A stretch of DNA of 64,000 nt from Bacillus methanolicus MGA3 (GTDB taxonomy: Bacteria; Bacillota; Bacilli; Bacillales; Cytobacillaceae), in contig NZ_CP007739.1 of the NCBI RefSeq assembly GCF_000724485.1, positions 1,410,843 through 1,474,842 on the forward strand, read 5' to 3'. The notes beneath the pieces are model-generated. The model was given only the letters and a program-made list of their open reading frames with translations. It did no database searches and was not told where the DNA came from. Shown here piece after piece: positions 58,228 to 64,000 of this stretch (the stretch's first letter is position 1; the number at the start of each line of letters is the position of its first letter). A program made the position numbers and the translations under genes.

Positions 58228-60048
58228 TTGCAACTTCAGGTAATGAACAGTCCGTTTAATCAGGAGCAGACAGAGCTCCTAAACCGCCTTCTGTCGACTT
58301 TGACAGAAACACAAAAAGTATGGCTGAGCGGTTATCTGGCCGCGTCCCATTCAGCTTTCGTTTCGGGAACTCAAGAAGCGCCTGCGGCAGAACTTCCTGC
58401 GAAAAGCACCGGACAGATCTCAAAAGAAGTGACCATCCTTTATGGATCACAGACAGGCAACGCCCAAGGGCTTGCGGAGAAGGCAGGAAAGACGCTTGAG
58501 GGCCGCGGTTTTAAGGCAACCGTCTTATCCATGAGCGATTTCAAGCCGAACAATTTGAAGAAGGTCCAAAACCTGCTTATTATCGTGAGCACACATGGAG
58601 AAGGCGACCCTCCGGATAACGCTCTGTCGTTCCATGAGTTTCTTCATGGGAGGAGGGCGCCAAAGGTTGACGGCCTCCGATATTCTGTTTTGGCGCTAGG
58701 AGACAGCTCGTATGAGTTTTTTTGCCAAACGGGAAAAAAATTTGATTCTCGCCTGTCAGAGCTTGGCGGCACACGGCTTTATCCGCGCTTTGACTGCGAC
58801 CTTGACTATGACGAGCCGGCGGCCGAATGGCTTGAAGGCGTCCTTAATGGCTTAAGCGATGCGAAAGTAGAAAGTGCTGCTTCTGTTGCGGCAGCTGCAC
58901 CTCAAGCATTTGAATCGACGTATTCTAGAACAAATCCGTTTAGAGCGGAAGTGCTTGAAAATATTAACTTGAACGGCCGCGGCTCAAATAAAGAAACGCG
59001 CCATATTGAGTTATCGCTTGAAGGGTCTGGCCTCACATTTGAACCTGGTGACAGCCTAGGGATTTATCCGGAGAACGATCCGGCTCTTGTCGAGATGCTT
59101 ATTAAGGAAATGAAATGGGATCCGGAAGAAATCGTGACGGTCAATAAACAACAAGGAGATGTCCGTCCGCTCAAAGAAGCGCTCATCTCCCACTTTGAAA
59201 TTACTGTTTTAACAAAACTGCTTCTTGAAAAGGCGGCAAAGCTTTCAGCGAATGAGGAATTAGGCAGGTTGTTATCGCCGGGCAATGAAGAAAAATTAAA
59301 AGGATATCTTGAAGGGCGCGATTTGCTTGATTTGGTCCGTGATTTTGGTCCGTGGAGCGTATCGGCGCAAGAGTTTATCTCCATTCTCAGAAAAATGCCC
59401 GCCCGCCTTTATTCGATCGCGAGCAGTTTATCCGCGAATCCAGATGAAGTGCATTTGACGATCGGCGCCGTCAGGTATCATACACACGGCCGCGAACGAA
59501 AAGGTGTCTGCTCTATTTTATGTGCAGATCGTTTGCAGCCGGGGGACACGCTGCCGGTTTACATTCAGCATAACCAAAACTTTAAGCTGCCAAATAACCC
59601 GGATACGCCGATCATCATGGTTGGACCGGGCACAGGCATAGCTCCGTTCCGCTCCTTTATGCAGGAACGTGAAGAAATCGGGGCGAAAGGGAAATCATGG
59701 CTGTTTTTCGGAGACCAGCACTTCACGACGGATTTCCTCTACCAAACAGAATGGCAAAAGTGGCTGAAAGACGGTGTGCTCACGAAAATGGATGTCGCGT
59801 TTTCGCGTGATACGGATGAGAAAGTGTATGTGCAGCACCGTATGCTTGAACACAGCAAAGAATTATTCGAGTGGCTTGAAGAAGGAGCAGTTGTTTATAT
59901 TTGCGGCGATGAGAAAAACATGGCACGTGACGTTCATAACACTTTAGTTGAGATTATCGCAAAAGAAGGCGGCATGAGCAGCGAAAAAGCGGAAGACTAT
60001 CTTACCGGCATGCAGCAGCAAAAACGCTACCAGCGTGATGTATATTAA
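58228..60048 (+). CDS. cysJ: Sulfite reductase (NADPH) flavoprotein alpha subunit
   Basis: 606 residues from the TTG at 58228, preceded by GAGGTGG at 7 bases; this gives the LQLQVMNSPFNQEQ N-terminus of Bacillus CysJ, so the longer frame from 58162 is rejected. Flavodoxin domain (LYGSQTGNAQGLAE, STHGEGDPPDNALSF), FAD-binding RLYSIASS, NADPH-binding GPGTGIAPFRSF, and the aromatic C-terminus RDVY. Electrons pass NADPH-FAD-FMN to CysI. Visibly more GC-rich than the genes around it. Confidence 0.94.
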   Translation: MQLQVMNSPFNQEQTELLNRLLSTLTETQKVWLSGYLAASHSAFVSGTQEAPAAELPAKSTGQISKEVTILYGSQTGNAQGLAEKAGKTLEGRGFKATVLSMSDFKPNNLKKVQNLLIIVSTHGEGDPPDNALSFHEFLHGRRAPKVDGLRYSVLALGDSSYEFFCQTGKKFDSRLSELGGTRLYPRFDCDLDYDEPAAEWLEGVLNGLSDAKVESAASVAAAAPQAFESTYSRTNPFRAEVLENINLNGRGSNKETRHIELSLEGSGLTFEPGDSLGIYPENDPALVEMLIKEMKWDPEEIVTVNKQQGDVRPLKEALISHFEITVLTKLLLEKAAKLSANEELGRLLSPGNEEKLKGYLEGRDLLDLVRDFGPWSVSAQEFISILRKMPARLYSIASSLSANPDEVHLTIGAVRYHTHGRERKGVCSILCADRLQPGDTLPVYIQHNQNFKLPNNPDTPIIMVGPGTGIAPFRSFMQEREEIGAKGKSWLFFGDQHFTTDFLYQTEWQKWLKDGVLTKMDVAFSRDTDEKVYVQHRMLEHSKELFEWLEEGAVVYICGDEKNMARDVHNTLVEIIAKEGGMSSEKAEDYLTGMQQQKRYQRDVY

Positions 60049-60074
60049 TTTTCTGTTGAAAGGAGTTTATCAAC

Positions 60075-61792
60075 ATGGTTAACAAAATTATAACAGCCCC
60101 GGAGGGACCGCCAAGCGATGTAGAACGCATTAAAGAAGAAAGCGATTATTTGCGCGGAACGCTGAAGGAGTCGATGCTGGACCGGCTCAGTGCGGGAATT
60201 CCCGATGATGACAATCGCCTGATGAAATTTCACGGCAGCTACTTGCAGGATGACAGGGATCTGCGCAACGAACGCCAAAAGCAAAAACTGGAACCTGCTT
60301 ATCAGTTCATGCTCCGCGTCCGTTTGCCGGGAGGTGTAGCAACACCGGCCCAATGGCTTGTCTTGGATGAATTAGCCCAAAAAAACGCAAACGGCACCTT
60401 AAAACTGACAACACGCATGACGTTTCAAATGCATGGGATTTTAAAATGGAATATGAAAAAAACGATCCAGGAATTCATGCTGCCCTGTTGGATACAATTG
60501 CTGCGTGCGGGGACGTGAACCGGAATGTCATGTGCAACCCGAATCCTTACCAATCAGAGATCCATTCCGAAGTATATGAATGGTCGAAACGATTGAGCGA
60601 TTATTTATTGCCGCGCACAAGAGCATATCATGAGCTTTGGCTTGATGAAGAAAAAGTGGCCGGAACTCCTGAAATGGAAGAAGTCGAACCAATGTACGGA
60701 CCGCTTTATTTGCCGCGTAAGTTTAAGATCGGCATCGCCGTTCCGCCATCAAATGACATAGATGTCTTTTCGCAGGATCTTGGATTCATTGCGATTGTGG
60801 AAGATGGCAGGCTTGTCGGTTTTAACGTGGCAATCGGCGGCGGCATGGGCATGACGCACGGCGATAAAACGACATATCCGCAGCTTGCCAAAGTAATCGG
60901 CTTTTGTACACCAGGCCAAATTCTTGAGGTGGCGGAAAAAGTCATCACGATTCAGCGTGACTACGGAAATCGTTCCGATCGCAAAAATGCCCGGTTCAAG
61001 TACACTGTTGACCGGCTCGGGCTGGAAACAGTTAAGGAAGAACTGGAAAACCGCCTCGGCTGGAGGCTGGTCGAAGCGAAACCGTTTCATTTCGACCATA
61101 ACGGCGACCGCTATGGCTGGGTGGAAGGCGTTCAAGGAAAATGGCACTTTACGCTGTTTGTCCAAGGTGGACGCATTGCGGATTTTGATGATTATAAACT
61201 GATGACCGGCCTGCGCGAAATCGCCAAAATCCATACCGGTGATTTCCGGCTGACAGCCAATCAAAATCTGATCATTGCCAATGTATCGAGCGAAAATAAG
61301 AAAAAGATCAACGAACTGATCGAACAATACGGTTTGACAGACGGCAAGCATTATACGGCGCTCCGTCGAAGTTCACTCGCTTGCGTCGCTCTTCCGACGT
61401 GCGGACTTGCGATGGCCGAGGCAGAACGTTATTTGCCGGTCCTTCTTGACAAGATTGATGCCATTATTGATGAAAACGGACTGCGCGACGAAGAAATTAC
61501 CATTCGCATGACCGGCTGCCCGAACGGCTGCGCCCGCCATGCGCTCGGCGAAATTGGCTTTATTGGCAAGGCACCCGGAAAATACAATATGTATCTCGGC
61601 GCAGCCTTTGACGGCTGCCGCCTAAGCAAAATGTACCGCGAAAATATCGGGGAAGAAGAAATTTTGAGCGAACTTCGTGTGCTTCTTTCCCGCTACGCAA
61701 AGGAACGGCAGGAAGGCGAGCACTTCGGAGATTTTGTCATCCGGGCAGGTATAGTCAAAGCTACAACAGACGGCACGAATTTTCATGATTGA
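60075..61792 (+). pseudogene. cysI: Sulfite reductase hemoprotein beta subunit, one frameshift
   Basis: Complete in content but in two frames. From 60075 the frame gives the N-terminus up to [13 protein letters not shown]; the continuation [25 protein letters not shown] lies in the next frame, so one base is missing near 60466-60475. The rest is well conserved, including the siroheme/4Fe-4S cysteines ([16 protein letters not shown] and [10 protein letters not shown]). The enzyme reduces sulfite to sulfide. With one base restored the length equals that of B. subtilis CysI, so sequencing error or a very recent mutation are the likely causes. Confidence 0.88.
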
Positions 61793-61862
61793 TCAAGAAA
61801 TCAGAGACAGGAGCGCATTTCTGTCTAATAAATAGAACGGCGTTATAGTGTGAGATAAAGAG

Positions 61863-61887
61863 AGTCGGCCAATTGGTCGGCTTTTTT
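61863..61887 (+). terminator. Terminator of cysJI
   Basis: AGTCGGCC and GGTCGGCT around AATT, then TTTTTT. Confidence 0.85.
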
Positions 61888-61960
61888 GGTTCCTCTCAAG
61901 CCCTTGATAACCCGGCTTTTTATTTATAAACCTTTATACTGACTGGCCCAGCACAAAGAA

Positions 61961-61985
61961 AAAGGGGCTGCCTTAGCACCCCCTT
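61961..61985 (-). terminator. Terminator of the nucleoside transporter gene
   Basis: On the minus strand AAGGGGGTGC...GCAGCCCCTT forms a stem followed by TTTCTTT. Confidence 0.65.
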
Positions 61986-62025
61986 CGTTCCATATAGCAT
62001 TTATAGCATTTATTAAAATTGATGC

Positions 62026-63207
62026 TTACCAAATGAATAATCCGACAACCATGGCACTTAAAAGTGAAACAGCCATACCGCTTACGAGTAATTTCCATAC
62101 ATTTTTTCCAATTATCTGCGATTTTTCTTCATCAACGACGGAATTGAACGTTCCATAAATCATTCCAACTGTACTAAAATTCGCAAATGACGTTAGGAAG
62201 GTCACCGCAACCGCCACTGTATGCGGAGCCAGGGTGTTAATCTTATCTTTTATGTCCAGCATCGCCACAAATTCATTCGTAGCAAGCTTTATTCCCATTA
62301 ATTGAGCGACATAAATGGCATCCTTTCCAGACAAACCGAGCAAGTATGCGAATGGGCTAAAGATAATAGAGAATATTTTCTGAATGGTCAATCCGTCAAC
62401 AAAAAATCCTAAAATTCCATTTAATCCAGCCGTAAGAGCTACATAGCCGATAACCATTGCTGCGATGACAATAACCATCCGGATTCCAACTAGCATACTA
62501 TTCGAGATGGTGGAAAAGAAGTCTTTGCGCTGTCCTTTATCCGGAACATAAACGATATCTTCTTCTTTGCTTATGTTAACAGGGTTTAACATATTTGCAA
62601 TCAATAAAGCATTTAAACAGTTTAAAGGAATGGCTGCAAATACATATGTCGCCGGAACCATAGATAAGTAAGCTCCAATGATGGACCCGCTTATGCTGCT
62701 CATGCTCATGATTCCGAAAGTGAGTAAACGCTGCTGTTTTAGGACACTGAGCTGCTGACGGAGTACGGCAAGTGCTTCCGTATTTCCTAAAAACATCATT
62801 TGAATAGAGAAAAAGCTCTCAAGTTTTGGCAAGCCTGATATTTTTGCGATAACCCAGCCTACTTTGTCGATATTCCAAGTCAGTATACCGAAATACGATA
62901 GAATATCAAAGAAGGTAATAATGAAAATGATAGGCATCAAGGCGCTGAAAAAGAAATCGACGTGTTCGTTAGCCATAGCAGAAGGAAAGACGAAAGAAAT
63001 CCCTTCATTTGCACATGAAATAAGCCATGTAAAGAAAGATGCGATTTGATTGATGATCCAAGCTCTAATTTTAGTCGATAACATAAACCAGGTAATTAGA
63101 AATTCAACCATTAATAAGATCAAAATGAATTTCCATTTAACATTTTTCTTATTTGGTGAACATAAGTAAACGAGACCTAATACAACTAAAACTCCAATTG
63201 CATTCAA
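62026..63207 (-). CDS. nupG: NupG/NupC-family purine nucleoside transporter, start damaged
   Basis: 393 residues from the TTG at 63207. CNT-family permease with about ten membrane segments; FFSIQMMFLGNTEALAVL, SGSIIGAYL and SFANFSTVGMIYG are family landmarks. A guanine-class riboswitch and terminator upstream match B. subtilis nupG, so guanosine/inosine uptake is likely. The TTG at 63207 is 20 bases from the AGGAGG (63228-63233). At the correct spacing (8 bases) the codon is TAG (63217-63219), in frame and followed by FFLL, so the original start was probably TTG or ATG there and has been lost. An ATG at 63225 reads into this TAG. Translation may be poor. Confidence 0.8.
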   Translation of the reverse strand: MNAIGVLVVLGLVYLCSPNKKNVKWKFILILLMVEFLITWFMLSTKIRAWIINQIASFFTWLISCANEGISFVFPSAMANEHVDFFFSALMPIIFIITFFDILSYFGILTWNIDKVGWVIAKISGLPKLESFFSIQMMFLGNTEALAVLRQQLSVLKQQRLLTFGIMSMSSISGSIIGAYLSMVPATYVFAAIPLNCLNALLIANMLNPVNISKEEDIVYVPDKGQRKDFFSTISNSMLVGIRMVIVIAAMVIGYVALTAGLNGILGFFVDGLTIQKIFSIIFSPFAYLLGLSGKDAIYVAQLMGIKLATNEFVAMLDIKDKINTLAPHTVAVAVTFLTSFANFSTVGMIYGTFNSVVDEEKSQIIGKNVWKLLVSGMAVSLLSAMVVGLFIW

Positions 63208-63270
63208 TAGAAAAAACTATGTCATGTCCTCCTCTGATTCTTATACAAGATAATATTTTTGCATACAAAA

Positions 63271-63329
63271 AAGCCCTTATTTTCCGCACTTTCAGCCAAA
63301 AGATAGAAAGCATGGAAAAATAAGAGCTT
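63271..63329 (-). terminator. Riboswitch-controlled terminator
   Basis: On the minus strand AAGCTCTTATTTTTCC pairs with GGAAAATAAGGGCTT, with an inner GCTTTC/GAAAGT stem and a TTTTTT tail. It lies between the purine aptamer and the transporter gene. Confidence 0.85.
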
Positions 63330-63420
63330 GTATATGAAATGACTCTAGGTTCATCCAAATTCCCTTTTCACAAGTTTTGAATGAACAATAGATCACTCAT
63401 CTTTTATATTTTGCACACTT

Positions 63421-63489
63421 CCTTGTAGTCCTGCATTTTCGGCTGCGGGGTAGAAACTATCAGACCATTTAAACTGATATTATACAAGG
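63421..63489 (-). ncRNA. Guanine-class purine riboswitch
   Basis: Minus strand: the P1 stem CCTTGTATAA...TACAAGG encloses the conserved core TAGTTTCTACC and GGACTAC. The base at the specificity position is C (GACTA), which indicates guanine rather than adenine. It should turn off the transporter when guanine is abundant. Confidence 0.9.
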
Positions 63490-63672
63490 ATATTAAATTT
63501 TTTAGGAATAGATATCAGTATAACTAATTAATATAGATTATCAATATGTTTAGTTAATGTTGCAATTATTATATTAATATAAATGTTGTGGCTGATTAGT
63601 TTGATATCCTCAATTTATTGAGATGAGAGTTAAATTTTATCGTACTAATAGTACTGTCAGCGGTATGAAATA
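63490..63672. other. AT-rich intergenic region
   Basis: Probably holds the promoter of the riboswitch-transporter unit on the minus strand. Nothing else recognised. Confidence 0.4.
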
Positions 63673-63909
63673 GTATATATTGTAGAAGAAGCAAAGCTTT
63701 CTGGAATAGAAGATATTATCATTGTCACTGGGAAAGGGAAAAGAGCGATTGAAGATTATTTTGATTTTGTCCACGAATTAGAAAGCAACTTAGAGGAAAT
63801 GGGGAAAATCAGCTTGCTGCAGAGGTCAGATACTCATCCAAACCCCTTATACGCAGTCAATAATGTGCTAAAGACGACGGATAAAGAGCTTCATCTATAC
63901 ACCTTTTAG
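63673..63909 (+). pseudogene. UTP-glucose-1-phosphate uridylyltransferase fragment
   Basis: The frame [20 protein letters not shown] followed by [12 protein letters not shown] and HELESNL is the conserved GalU/GtaB region near residues 35-75 of the enzyme. It is preceded by a stop, has no N-terminus and then diverges into unrelated codons ending at TAG 63907. A remnant. Confidence 0.65.
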
Positions 63910-64000
63910 TAAACTCTGAGTCTACCTTTAAGCTCCTCTATTATTGCTCATCATCAAATGGATGATCAGATTTGTATAAAAGCATTGGTGAAACAAACAT

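Noticed and set aside
14987..63219. Amber codon reassignment, because several broken genes contain in-frame TAG
   Set aside because: The TAG codons sit only in pseudogenes, an IS and a start site, while intact genes such as kbl use TAG as the normal stop.

Overview
The window comes from an endospore-forming member of the Bacillaceae. The evidence is the set of spore genes (CotY/CotZ-type coat protein, SspP, SspO, a GerA-type receptor remnant), AGGAGG-type ribosome binding sites, low to moderate GC, and Bacillus-like gene neighbourhoods (sspP-sspO-acnA; sirB-sirC; divergent cysL/cysJI). Species cannot be fixed from sequence reading alone.

Layout. 1-5.5 kb: spore-surface-type genes (an acidic partial ORF, two paralogous proteins of SPOCS/DUF3794-like appearance, a CotY/Z coat protein) flanking a ParM-like actin ATPase and its small partner. 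5.9-8.1 kb: threonine catabolism (kbl, SDR-type threonine dehydrogenase). 8.5-10.5 kb: a deletion scar joining the 5' end of pgi to the 3' end of the uroporphyrinogen methyltransferase gene, then sirB, sirC and a zinc-ribbon mini-protein. 10.6-13.5 kb: bioF-bioH-like-bioC behind a promoter with a BirA-type operator. 13.5-18.4 kb: a gene graveyard with an IS6 remnant, an intact YitT-type gene, decayed sulfonate ABC transporter genes, and a broken gerA-type operon. 18.4-21.9 kb: a selenocysteine locus (selD with an in-frame UGA, a SelW-like selenoprotein with a CxxU motif, selA) plus an Hsp20 gene. 22-25.9 kb: sspP, a small helical protein, sspO, acnA.

26.3-50 kb is an accessory island. It carries a BREX type 3 phage-defence cluster (BrxF, BrxC, PglXI, PglZ, a probable BrxA, BrxHII), a broken ISL3 element, a 918-residue reverse transcriptase with a C-terminal TIR domain (the strongest candidate for an under-described defence protein), an IS1182 element, an IS256 remnant and an IS21 element whose istA has an amber stop. 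The IS21 end abuts a 5'-truncated aldolase-family (ADH synthase-like) gene.

50.7-55.1 kb: a TPP-riboswitch-controlled thiamine salvage operon (tenA, thiZ, thiX, thiY, thiM), closed by a terminator directly behind which a group IIC-type intron has inserted (55.1-57.0 kb). 57-61.8 kb: cysL divergent from cysJ and a frameshifted cysI. 62-63.5 kb: a nupG-type purine nucleoside transporter behind a guanine-class riboswitch, with a damaged start. The right edge holds a galU/gtaB fragment.

Functionally, sirB/sirC make siroheme for the CysI sulfite reductase, yet the SUMT gene is reduced to a stub here and cysI is frameshifted, so the assimilatory sulfite pathway looks damaged unless copies exist elsewhere. 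The selenium genes form a coherent set: SelD makes selenophosphate, SelA makes Sec-tRNA, and the SelW-like protein is a user; selB and selC are not in the window. Several one-base indels in homopolymers (gerXC, gerXA, cysI) could be genuine decay or sequencing error.
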